From: Hepsetus odoe
Taxonomy: Eukaryota; Chordata; Actinopteri; Characiformes; Hepsetidae
Assembly: GCA_017165825.1 (NCBI GenBank)
Contig: CM029386.1
Location: 2,462,742 to 2,526,741 of the forward strand
Reading direction: 5' to 3'
Length of the DNA: 64,000 nt
Shown: positions 53,495 to 64,000 of the stretch, in pieces
Numbering within the stretch: position 1 is the stretch's first letter
Layout of the letters: each line of letters opens with the position of its first letter
Notes under the pieces: generated by a model
The model's input: the letters and a program-made list of their open reading frames with translations, nothing else
Database searches by the model: none
What the model was told of the DNA's origin: nothing
Program-made: the position numbers and the translations under genes

Positions 53495-54945
53495 ATCTGT
53501 GCTTCAAGTGACTCCTTAATTAATCAAAACTAACTGATAAATTTTATATTGCTAGCAATCAATAAAAGCTAGCCGGAGCTAGGGTTGGTTAGCAACTGGT
53601 TCAACAGCAGCAGCGCTAGTTAAAATAGTCTATAAACATCAACCAATCAATGAATCTGAATCTTAGTTATCAATGTGGTTAACATCACAACCAGTAAACA
53701 TTCATTTTGTAAAAAAAATTTAACATAATCCGTTCAGTTAGCATACTAACCAAACACCCTGTTATCATGTAGGACGAGGCACCCAGGACAGGCTGCCTAT
53801 AAAAATGTCATAAATAACATTTTTAACTAATTCTATTAAACGTTATGCTAGGATTATCAGCTAGTAAGCGTTCATCATTAGCAATGACTAGCATGCTAAC
53901 CAGTGAAGAAAAAGAAGAAAAAAAAACAATAAATACCATTGTGAAAAGCAGAAATTTGACCTAGACGTTGCTTTCTAAAGAACTGGGAAAGAACTGGGGC
54001 GGCACAGTAGAGTACTGGTGGCACTGGCTAGAAAGTTAAAGCTTAAGAAAGGTCGTTAGTATATGATTTAACTAATTTATGATTACTTAACATCATCCAT
54101 TTTTAATGTGGGCAATTTTAGACATTTAGGTCCACGTTTGGAGGGGATTCATCATAAAGGCTACACTCGGCTACTGTTCTCCATTACAGAGAGTCTCACA
54201 CCTAAATGAATTTCCAGGCCCTTCCGTGAGGCGACGGCTAAGTAAGGCCAGAAGGTTCCAATTTAATGGAGCAGAGTGTATATTTTACAAACCGGAGGGG
54301 GGGGACACTCTTGGCGTGTCAGAGAAAAATGGTCGGTGTGTATCTGTAAAAATACATAATTATAAGCCCCAGCAAACGCTTTCAGGCCCTTCCATTTGCT
54401 GAAACGGGGGTTAGCTAAACATTTCACTGTCATGAGCGTGGCATGGGGAGCGCCAGTTAATAAATGCTTCTCACAGCTTGTGTTCTGCCTTTCCGAAACA
54501 CTTGGGCTGGCCGGTCAACGCCGGACTCGGCGGTCATAAATTACCCGCCAATGTGTCAACCCGGGCTCCCTGATGTTTTCCTTCAAACCGTCCCCTCTCT
54601 GGCGCGCCTGCCTGCGACGGTCAGGACGTACCTCTGTCTGCCTGCTGTGAAAATACAAGCGCTGGTGATCCAGATGTTCTTTTTATTGAACCCACGAGGC
54701 CCGATGCGAAAGCGCTGAGAAGAGTGATGCATTCAATATACTGTGTTCAAATGCACACCGTTTCCGCCTCAAGAAGTTTCATTTTGTCCTCAATCGACAT
54801 TTAAATACTTTCAAGCGTATCATATGTGTTACAGCAAGATAAAGAAAAGAAAAACAACAACAGGGAAGGAACTACATGCAATGTTTTTTTAAATGATTCA
54901 CATATTGAAATCAGATCCAGTCTGGCTTTGTACATCCTAGTCTAT
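53495..54945. other. Intergenic, no gene recognised
   Basis: AT-rich, followed by a GC-richer, unique-looking island at about 54170-54700 that could be a conserved element. No exon was recognised. Confidence 0.4.
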
Positions 54946-54946
54946 A

Positions 54947-55346
<400 letters not shown>

Positions 55347-55526
55347 GAAAGACTTATGGCCCTGGAGGAGGTTTGTTCTATTATTTCAGGATTGCATTAG
55401 CCAGATTCCATTAAAGCGGTAAGGCTGTATATTCAACAGCCCTGAGCCCAAAGTGGGCCCTCGAGTCCTCTGCTTTATTGTACCGCTTCAGTGTACGAAC
55501 TGATCAGCCACTCTGACATGCAAACA

Positions 55527-55528
<2 letters not shown>

Positions 55529-55562
<34 letters not shown>
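55529..55562. repeat. (CA)n microsatellite
   Basis: About 16 CA units. Confidence 0.95.
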
Positions 55563-55567
<5 letters not shown>

Positions 55568-55579
55568 TATATATATAGA

Positions 55580-57545
55580 CACACATTAGTACCTGTAATG
55601 TAATAATAATGCCCATATGTATTATATATATGCACATATGCTCAGTATTAAGATACTAGATATTATGAAATAAAATACTAAATATACTATAAAATCATTA
55701 CTGAGCCAAGTTCAGGATTCTTTCCCCGTCACAAAACAGCTTTACTGGTGTGTGGGTTCAGTGCAGCTGTGTGTGTGAGTACATGTATATTGTCTGGATG
55801 GACAATACTCAATAAACAATGCACAGTAAACTGAGTAAAGTGCAGGATGGGTCAAAAGGTGGAAAACAGGAAGACGTGAAAAACAGCCAGAAATGTAAGA
55901 TTTTCTGTGTATTTATAGGTTCTGTGTTAAAATGATTACTGTAAACTGCGTTGTGTAGGAGGACGAGCGGTTGACAGCGGTGGGGAACGGAACCAGACAT
56001 CTGAAGCTCCCTTTCGGACATAGAGTGGTTTTGAAGATGCTGCCTGAGGCCGGAGACGTTGCTAAAACAGAGTTCGGAGAAGATTTTGGACTAAATGTAA
56101 CCTTTTTATGGTGGAGCTGTGTAGCACCCAATTGACTATTTCACCATTTTGCCAAACAGTTTTTTTTTTCTTTCGTGAGTGAGGGCAGGTTCCATTAAGC
56201 ACCGCTTCGCACCAAACCCGCTTCATTTAACCCTTAAACACCGAATTGTGGGGGAATTCTGAGCAATCAATGAGATTCTCCTTTAACATCTTGAGGCACT
56301 TTGAGGCAAGTGTGATGACTCAGGCAGGAAGTCAGTACAGAACTAACTGTCAGGTTATAAGCTGTCATTATCGTCAGCCACATTAGCCTTGGCGCCAAAG
56401 CCGAGTCGTTTTGGGGGACCGACTACGAGCGCAAACCGTGGAAATCAGTCTAACTTTATAAAGTCGATACATTCCACAACACGAGGCTAATCATGTTAAA
56501 ACTGGATGGTGTCCAAGAATATTTGATGGTGTCATGGTGGAAGGTGCGTTGGCTTTTTAAAAAAAATTTCGTTCATTCATTCACCGGTCCAAGATCAACC
56601 CATGGCGGGGCAGGTCTGTTCGAAAATAGCAGCGTATGGGAGGTTGAGACGCCTGTAATTTAATTCAGCAGGCCTCTGTTTCTGCTCAGGTTGACTTTGC
56701 CGGGGAAAAGGTTCGTGAGCGAAACCACCCTGCGGTCTTGGGTTCCAGCCTTAATGGAACACACCTGCCGCTCGCAGTCAAGACTTTTATCAGGCCCATT
56801 GGTTTAGGACTGGAACTAAACTTCACCAGACTGTAAATCTCCGTGATGCAACGGCAGCGTCCTGTTTCCATGGGTTTCTTACATCAACCCAGCAAGTTCG
56901 AGTCATGATAGATAATCCGAGCCTTGATCACTCCCAGAACATTTTAGCACAAAAAAAAAAAAAAAAAAAACTCATACAGTTTCTGTGATGCAGTTTCTGT
57001 GGTGCCCAGAGTGCTAGCACTGGAGTTAACCAGTTAGCATGGGTGCTCAGACGCTAGCCTCAAACTGGGTTGTTTGTAATGTTGGTCAGTGTATTCGAAA
57101 TGCCAACTTTGAAACTCGGATATGCAGATTTAGGATCGTGTAGCTCCCATGCTGGAAGTATGCTAACATGGCTAAAAACATTCGCATCAATCTTGGTGTT
57201 TATCGATAACATTGTGTTGTGGGGTGTCAGAAATCCCATCAGTGAGTCTGTTGAAGATTAGCGAACACGCTCTGAGGCGAGTTTGTGAGGATTTTCTGCT
57301 TGGGCATAGACTTCCATTGGTTGCATTAGTCTCACATTTCCAAATTTCAAAAGAACTGCCATAAATGTCTTCATTCTGGTTGGGTTAAGAGGGGTCACTG
57401 TACAAAACAGTTGTTTTTTTTTTCTTTTTCCCTGAACTCCCCCCCATGGTGCATTATCACAGCCTTGATAACATCTTCAGCGGGCCGAACGTGCCTTCAT
57501 CTTTGAGAGCACCGCTCGAAGAAGTAGGAGCATGAGGGAGTATTT
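55580..57545. other. Intergenic; a partial MITE-like end at 55972-56003
   Basis: AGCGGTGGGGAACGGAACCA followed by GACATCTGAAG (55975-56003) matches the ends of the element at 25032-25291; a matching right end was not found. An A run is at 56951-56969. No gene was recognised. Confidence 0.4.
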
Positions 57546-58002
57546 TTAAAGTGTGTGTGTGTGTTTGTGTTCTGGAGGAGGAAAAGGAGGCGCACTGTGG
57601 CGACAGAGCGTCCACCCAGCATCGCACAATGGAGGAAGTCCCTGGCCATTATGTATTGTGTTTAGCATGGAAGAAGAGAGCGAGGGAGGGAGGGAGTCTG
57701 TCCATCTTTCTGCACGAGGCTGCCAGGTACACAAATTGCAGCCAGGGCAGCGGGCCAGCCCGGCTGAGCAGGGTTCTCGCAGCAGGGGGGAGGATTGAAA
57801 GGCCTTCAGTGTGTGGGTGAAACCACCCAGCCTTCTGACAGGCTTGAGCAATGCTGCTTGGAAAGCTGATTAGTGTTTGCAAGAGATTTGGGCGCTCTAA
57901 CCAATTGGACGCCCGGGAGAGCCGAAGTTTGAACATGGAGCAGTAAATCTGTTGAGGATTTCAGGAAGAGGCCAAGCATAACATCCACTGCATGATCACC
58001 CA

Positions 58003-58230
58003 CTTTTTATTTACCGGCCACCTGCTTCAGAAACATTTACCTCATGCTTCTTCTCATTCACTGACTGCTTTATTAGAAATGCCAATTATACTCATTGGCC
58101 ACTTTGTTAGAAACACGAGGGCTGTCACTTTCACTTTCGCTTTCATTATATTTCAACACACTGCCCAACTTATCAGAAACACCAACAAAGAGCTTCCACT
58201 CAGTTGCCACTTTATCAGAAACCTCTCCAC
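58003..58230 (+). repeat. Dispersed minisatellite: TTAGAAACACC repeat, cluster 2, with a SINE tail scrap
   Basis: About five imperfect units (GGCCACTTTGTTAGAAACAC, GTTGCCACTTTATCAGAAAC and others). At 58122-58142 a GCTGTCACTTTCACTTTCGC stretch looks like the 3' tail of SINE family A lodged between units. Confidence 0.7.
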
Positions 58231-58234
58231 CTTG

Positions 58235-61200
58235 CTGTTGCACAGTTGGTGGTCTTTGTTATCACCATGTGGTGTGGTTGCCTCTTCATCTCTTTATGCT
58301 GTCTATTGTGAGAAAGTGACGAATTGTGAGCGAATTTCCTTCCATCCGCCATCCGATACAACAGGCCTGACTCCAGCGCAAGACTGCACATGCTGCAGGT
58401 TTGGGGTCTATGAATGTGGTGGAGGCACAAAAGCAAATGAAACGGTGAGGAGGGAACATCTGTTTGGCGTCACCGAAACGGGGAACATGAGAGCGCTTTT
58501 ACGCCACAGCTCAGACTCGAGCCTAAGAAAACTAGCTGTCGTTACGCCAAATAACTTATGACAGAACACGCCGATGATTAATCTGCAGAGAATTCTTTTA
58601 ACGCGAGGCCGTGTGGGAGCCAAGTGTGGCCCAAATGACCTGTGACTTTCCAGCCTCACCAAAGAATGAGGCATCTCTCCGGTCCAGGCCTAGTTAGCGG
58701 CAAAGAAAGTTTCAAAGAATATCAACAAGGCAATAAGATCCCACTGCCAAAAGCAATGAGCTCAGCAGAGGGCTTTCAGCAAGTCAGCCAATCTGACATG
58801 AGCGATTGGGCTGGCTCTGTCGTGAGCTAACGTTCAAAAGTTCGAAATCTTTTCTGTCACTTAATGGTTCAGGTTTAGACCTCTCTGATCATTAGAGATG
58901 TATTTGGTTAGGCGGCCTTACAGCTGCCAGGAGGCTGTTGGACTTCAGATGGAAAGCTCAGCATATAATGTTTATACAAAAAGGGCGTCAGTGTTTTATA
59001 GATACTGGCAGCACTGGATGCTGGGATGCCAGTGTGTACTGTTGGAAAAAAAATTGCTGGGACAATATTACTGCTGTGTTTCTGCAGAATTTCATATCAG
59101 GTTTATTTTTTTTTATTATTGAGCCATGTATAGGAGAAAAGAAAGCCTCAAAGATTGTGGTTCATCCTGAAAAAAAAAAAAAAAAAAGTTTACCTGACTT
59201 TTTGTCTTGAATAAACAAAATGTCATTTTCTTAAATAATGAGACAGTTATTATTATTTTCCATTAACTGCATGTTTTACTATATTATTATTATTATAATT
59301 ATTATTGCAGCAATGACAATAATAGTCACAATAATAAAAATTTCAATTTATTATTGCTATTATTATTATTATAGTAAAAGCAATAATTGTTAGAAATATA
59401 AAGGTTAAAATATAAAAAATATAGTGATAAAACTTGAATCCAGATAGGATATCAAGGCAACTAATCAAGAAAACACTGTCATTAGATCGCTGCAGTTTTT
59501 AAATCCAGTAAATATTTCAAATTTACACAGAAAAAATAACAGGATTGAGATTCAGAAGCGAGCCCAAACTTTTGAACGGTGGTGTATGTTATGAGCTGGA
59601 GCTCAAAGGGACTGTAGCTGTTCGTGGGCGAAGCGTGGGTGAGACTTGTTTCATGCTCCTCAGCCCGTGTTATGCCTCCCATTTTCAGCCTGCCAGCCTC
59701 CGTGAGCCTGAGCCACAGAGGGACCTTCACTCAGATCCGTGTAGAGGCACATAAACGAGGAGCATTCAGGCTTATAGAGGAAGGAACCGTGCCTTTGGTG
59801 GGCTCCCTCTCACGGATCTGCGCTGAAGTCACCCTGGAATTACACAAACTGGCCAAAGTGTGAAATCCAGACTGGCGACAGATCCATCCTGCACCCACAG
59901 GGTCAGTGGTGTGAGTTTTTGAGTGGTCCATTTAGTAATCTTACATTAATTTCTCTTTTAATTTGGCAGTTTGTGTGTTCTTATACTTATTTTTGCTCGT
60001 TTTATTTTTTTTACTAGTATATTTTACAGTTTAGTGCAGCCCACTGTCACCTGCTCATCAGTCTCTCCATCACACATGCAGGTCTTTCCAAACTGCTGCA
60101 GACCTGACACTTTTGGACTCAACACGCTTGCAGGAGAAGCACATTTTCTGTTTAGTCAGGCCAGCAGTCATGCTGACACACACTTCCTCAGTTTTGTTCT
60201 TGAAACAACTGCCAATGCGTGGTTGGATGAACTTGGTACTTGTACACGGAGTTAAGAGTTCACGAAAAGCAGTACTGTGCAAAAGTCTTTACCCTCCTCC
60301 CCCATTTCTTTCTATCCTGTGTGAAAGTGTAGCAGCAGGTTCAGGGATTTGTGTACAAACACACATGTAAACCTGTTCTATGTTTGAAACCTCATTCTGT
60401 TTCTGAAACGGGAAACGGGAATCAACAAATTTGTCCTGCAGGAAGAACTGGAGAACTGTTCCTCAACAAGACATTAAAACGACAAGTCTGGCTTTTTGGA
60501 AGCCTAATTAAGAGAGCTCCAGAGTTTAAACTACACTGGCAGCCAGTAAAGAGAAACCAGCACTGGATTCAGGGTGTCTAAACTCTGTAAAAAGCCAAGT
60601 AGGAGTCTGTTGGACCAACTGAAGCTGAGCCAGTGGTTTCTGAATAATGCGAGTAAATATTCCAGGTGAGATAAACGAAAGCCTGAACAATCCATGTAAT
60701 CCAGGCTGAGGTGGTCTAGATCTTTTTAGTGGTCTTGGCCTTGGTTAGGAGCACCACCATCTTCTTCAAGATCTCATGAGGTCTCTTCTTTGCTTGTGTG
60801 CACTTTGTAACACTTTTGTTTCATGTCTCTCATTGATGACGATAAACCCCATATTCGAGCGATACAGCTGAACTTTGCACAGCTTTTGTCTGTAAAAAGT
60901 TTGCCAAAATTCTTTCCAGTGCTACGCAGCTTCTAGATCGCTCTGTTTTATTACATTTTGAAGCAGCCACGTTGTGAAAACAACCGCGGAATACAAGAAA
61001 AACCATTCTGGCGTATGTCAAGGGAAGGCCTGATTACGCTGCCTACTCTGTAGATAAAAATGACACTTGAGGAGGACCAGATCCACACACACACGGTATA
61101 TGTTCCTGTGTGTATTCCTGCCTTTGTGGGGTTTCTGTGTTCTCCCGCCTGGGCGTGGGCTCCCTCTATGTCAGGCCTAATCCTCCAAGAGACCACAGAA

Positions 61201-61385
61201 TGAAACCATCAGCTGCAGGACGTTTGGTAAGACGGTCCCCGCAGAGAGATAAATACAAGCGCGCCTGCACACAAATTACACACATACAGTTATATCTCTA
61301 TTGCTGGTTTGAACAGTCGTGTGGAAGCTTAGTCCCACTGTTCATGTATTTTAACATATCCTTAACCTTAACCTTTCTCGATTGA
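58235..61385. other. Intergenic, no gene recognised
   Basis: Contains an A run at 59171-59187 and an (ATT)n-rich tract at about 59240-59380. A lone transposon-end-like word CCCAAACTTTTGAACGGTGG lies at about 59565, and a Tc1-end-like GCAGTACTGTGCAAAAGTC near 60271. No coding signal was found. Confidence 0.4.
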
Positions 61386-61389
61386 TAGC

Positions 61390-61413
61390 TACACACACAC
61401 ACACACACACACA
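61390..61413. repeat. (AC)n microsatellite
   Basis: About 12 AC units just before a SINE copy. Confidence 0.9.
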
Positions 61414-61432
61414 GTCCACGCACAGTTGTATT

Positions 61433-61675
61433 TGAAAGTGAAAGTGAAAGTGACAACCCTTGTCATTGCGGGGTCACAGCACAGCACACAGTGAACCACA
61501 ACAAAATTGGACCTCTGCATCTAACCCATCCAAACATCGTGCAGCAGTGGGCAGCCATTGAAAGCACCCAGGGAACAGTGACGGGGATGGTACCTTGCTC
61601 AAGGGTACCTCAGGGTAACCTACTGATGAGGGCATCAATGCGAGGGCAACTCCCTAACCACTAGGCCACTGCTGC
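61433..61675 (-). mobile_element. SINE family A, near full length
   Basis: From the (GAAAGT)n tail at 61435-61452 through the TGACAACCCTTGTCATTGCG body to the tRNA-like head (CTAACCACTAGGCCACTGCT). The B box is degraded. Confidence 0.85.
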
Positions 61676-61890
61676 AAATAAGATGCAAAGGAAGGAAAGT
61701 TTTCATATCATTTCGTTTCAATGTACTCACTTTGCTGCACTTAAGTATAGAAGAGAAACTGCAAATGTTTTTAACCAAGTTACTTAGAGACTGTGCTTTT
61801 ACAGTTTATATATGCAAATGAGATGGCAGCAGCCAATCAGAGCAGAGCTTATGTGCATATCAGTCTTAAAGACACAATAACAAACCTCTT

Positions 61891-62275
61891 CTTCTTCTTC
61901 TTCTTCTTCTTCTTTCGGCCACTCCCGTTTAGGGGTCATCACAGTGGAGCATCCATTTACATTTCTTCTGGTCCTCTGCATCTTCCTCCTTCAAACCGAC
62001 CACCTGCATGTCCTCTCTCACCACGTCCATAAAATTCCTCTTTGGTTTTCCTCTTTTCCTCTTTCCTGGCAGCTCCATCTTCAACATCTTCCTCCCGATA
62101 TAATCCTCATTTCTCCTCTGGACATGTCCAAACCAAAGCAACCTTGCTTCTCTAACTTTGTCTCCAAAACGTCTAACCTGAGCTGTCCCTCTAATATACT
62201 CATTTTTAATCCTGTCCATCCTCGTCACACCCAACCAAAATCTCAGCATCTTTAACTCTGACACCTCCAATTACC
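61891..62275 (-). pseudogene. RTE LINE 3' end, 5' truncated
   Basis: (CTT)n at 61891-61914 is the tail on the minus strand, followed by GGGGTCATCACAGTGGAGCA. A 110-codon frame reads MEVSELKMLRFWLGVTRMDR and WFGHVQRRNEDYIGRKMLKM. It is the best preserved C-terminal part of the RTE copies here, and the tail repeat marks true 3'-end integration. Confidence 0.85.
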
Positions 62276-62279
62276 AAAC

Positions 62280-63298
62280 CTGTCCACATTAATCAGATGA
62301 ATCAAACATGTTATGTTTTGAATGAACCAAGCCACACATATGTAATAAGTGAAAATGAGAGAGGGATCCTTAATCATAGGTCTTAAATGGACTTTAAGAG
62401 GTCTTTAAGAGGGAAAAGCACTGAGTTAAGCGTGTCTCAACTTTAGAGCAGTGATATCAAAGCCGTGTCTTGCCACGTCTTTTCCCTCGTCTATATGCCT
62501 TTTGTTAATCAGGCTTCTAATGAAACTCAGGGTGGTTCTCAGCAACAAGTGCTTTTGGCCAAAGGAAGGAAGCCTTTCTCAATGAGGGGAAAGGTGTGTA
62601 TGTGTGTGTGAGTATGTTTGTTTGTGAGCCTGGCTGCGTGTATGTTTGATTGATAGTGACAGGAAAAGGGCCGGGATAATACACTGATGCTCTGTGGGCC
62701 GTTATCATGGTGAAAAGGTCATTCCCATGCTCTAAAATAGGCCTAGCGGACGTCCTCAATAGAGGGAAGACAGAGGGCCATCCCCCTCCCTGACCCCACG
62801 CAGACTATACGTCGTGTGGGGATGGAAAATAAAGATGCACATCTTTTCCTTGTCAATAAACTACATTATAAAACAGCTGGTGAAAAGCAATAGACAAACC
62901 AGACAAGCAAATAATCTTCATGCAGTAGAAACAAATTGAGATTCCTGCAGAGCGATTGGGGTTCTACTGTTGTTTTCTCTCACTCTCCGTCAATCATTAT
63001 ATATTTACACTTCTGTGCAAAAACTGTGGGACGACCTGCGATTCATTATATTCTGGGAAAGTAGGCGCAGCGATTTTTCTGTACTAGCACACACAAAAGA
63101 GTTTCATTTGAACCAGCTTTGCTCACTACCACCACCGTTGTTCTTCAGCACAGCCTCAACTCTCTTAGACCAGCTCTTTTCTTTTAGTTGTCTTCAGGAA
63201 CACTTCTCCAGGCTTCTTGACGGACATCCCAAAGCTGTGTATGGGAATCAACATGTAGCGTTAGTGACAAACTGAGCAAGGTGCTTGCCCAGCTAGCT
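62280..63298. other. Intergenic, no gene recognised
   Basis: No coding or RNA signal. Short chance ORFs only. Confidence 0.45.
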
Positions 63299-63299
63299 T

Positions 63300-63571
63300 G
63301 GGGCAGCGGTGGCCTAGTGGTGAGGGAGTTGCCCCACATCGGAAGATTGTGGGTTTGATTCCCTCACAAGTAGGTTGCCCTGAGGTACCCTTGAGCAAGG
63401 TACCATCCCCGTCACTGCTCCCCGGGCGCTTTCAATAGCTGCCCACTGCTGCATGGTGTTTGTGTGCATGGGTTAAATTGAGAGGTCCAATTTCGTTGTG
63501 GTTCACGTGTGCTGTGCTGTGACCTCGCAATGACAAGGGTTGTCACTTTCACTTTTTCACTTTCACTTGAT
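63300..63571 (+). mobile_element. SINE family A, full length
   Basis: Head GGGGCAGCGGTGGCCTAGTG (A box TGGCCTAGTGG), B box GGTTTGATTCC, the GGTACCCTTGAGCAAGGTAC block and the (TTTCAC)n tail ending at about 63571. It is the most complete copy together with 6621-6894. Confidence 0.9.
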
Positions 63572-63745
63572 TTCAACCTAAATGTTTCTAATAAAGTGGC
63601 CAGTGCGTGAAAGCACAAGGTGTTTCCAGGGGCCACAAGTGGAAGTGCAAGGTAGGTAGCTCTAATAAAGGGCTCAATGAATAGTAGCATAGGGTGGGCG
63701 TTTCCAATAAAGTGTCCAGTAATTGGAAGCGCAAGGTGTCCGTCA
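63570..63745 (-). repeat. Dispersed minisatellite: TTAGAAACACC repeat, cluster 3 (inverted)
   Basis: TGTTTCTAATAAAGTGGCCA, GCTCTAATAAAGGGCTCAAT and GTTTCCAATAAAGTGTCCAG are inverse forms of the clusters at 40826 and 58003. It begins exactly where the SINE tail ends. Confidence 0.7.
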
Positions 63746-64000
63746 GCCCTGTTGTTTACAGGCTCTGCCTATTTACTGGACCGGTTGCAGGTGAATGGAC
63801 ATCGCTGCTGACACCAGACACCAAGAGCCAAAGTGACAATAAGCCTAGAGTTTGGCTACAGGGCGGGATCAGGAGGGGCTGCCTGAGCCGAGCTGACAGG
63901 TAGGAAAGGAGCAGGGAATCCTGGGAGTTTGGGGATGAGCGCTCAGAATTCTGTCATACTGTCTGGACACATCAATCAGACGCAGACCTGAAGGAAGGCC

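Noticed and set aside
53302..53511. ORF with a repeated YTLSTFLYFLL pattern
   Set aside because: Product of the 31-bp minisatellite, not a gene.

Overview
This is vertebrate nuclear DNA, almost certainly from a teleost fish. It has spliced genes with GT-AG introns, long (CA)n and (GA)n tracts, tRNA-derived SINEs, Tc1-like transposons and RTE-type LINEs. It also carries two orthologues that sit side by side in vertebrates, ARGLU1 and EFNB2. The SINE load would fit an otophysan such as a catfish or characin, but that is a guess.

Bases 1-13,000 (minus strand) are an immune-type accessory region. A signal-peptide exon, two V-set immunoglobulin exons, a transmembrane exon, an exon matching the segment just before the LRRs of fish NLR proteins, and a run of NLR-type LRR exons follow one another. 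All splice phases are compatible (1-1-1-1-2-2). This predicts a membrane receptor with an Ig ectodomain and an NLR-type LRR tail, without a NACHT domain, ending after about 448 residues at a frameshift-derived stop. It is the most unusual thing in the window. The introns hold a long RTE LINE, a second RTE copy in the opposite orientation, and SINEs. The left edge is a decayed Tc1-like transposon.

Bases 13,000-17,640 are transposon debris: a possible 257-bp element, an L2-like LINE relic, and an RTE copy split by a SINE.

Bases 17,640 to about 25,530 hold arglu1 (plus strand, 4 coding exons, 281 aa), a splicing and transcription co-factor with a CpG-rich promoter. Bases 28,700 to about 39,160 hold efnb2 (plus strand, 5 exons, 327 aa), the transmembrane ligand ephrin-B2, complete from signal peptide to the C-terminal YYKV PDZ ligand. 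Their order and orientation match the mammalian locus.

Bases 39,200-64,000 show no convincing protein-coding gene. They hold SINEs, two palindromic MITE-like copies, a dispersed minisatellite, microsatellites and GC-richer unique islands that could be regulatory elements for efnb2. This was read by eye: exon borders come from splice motifs and frame, with no alignment or transcript data.
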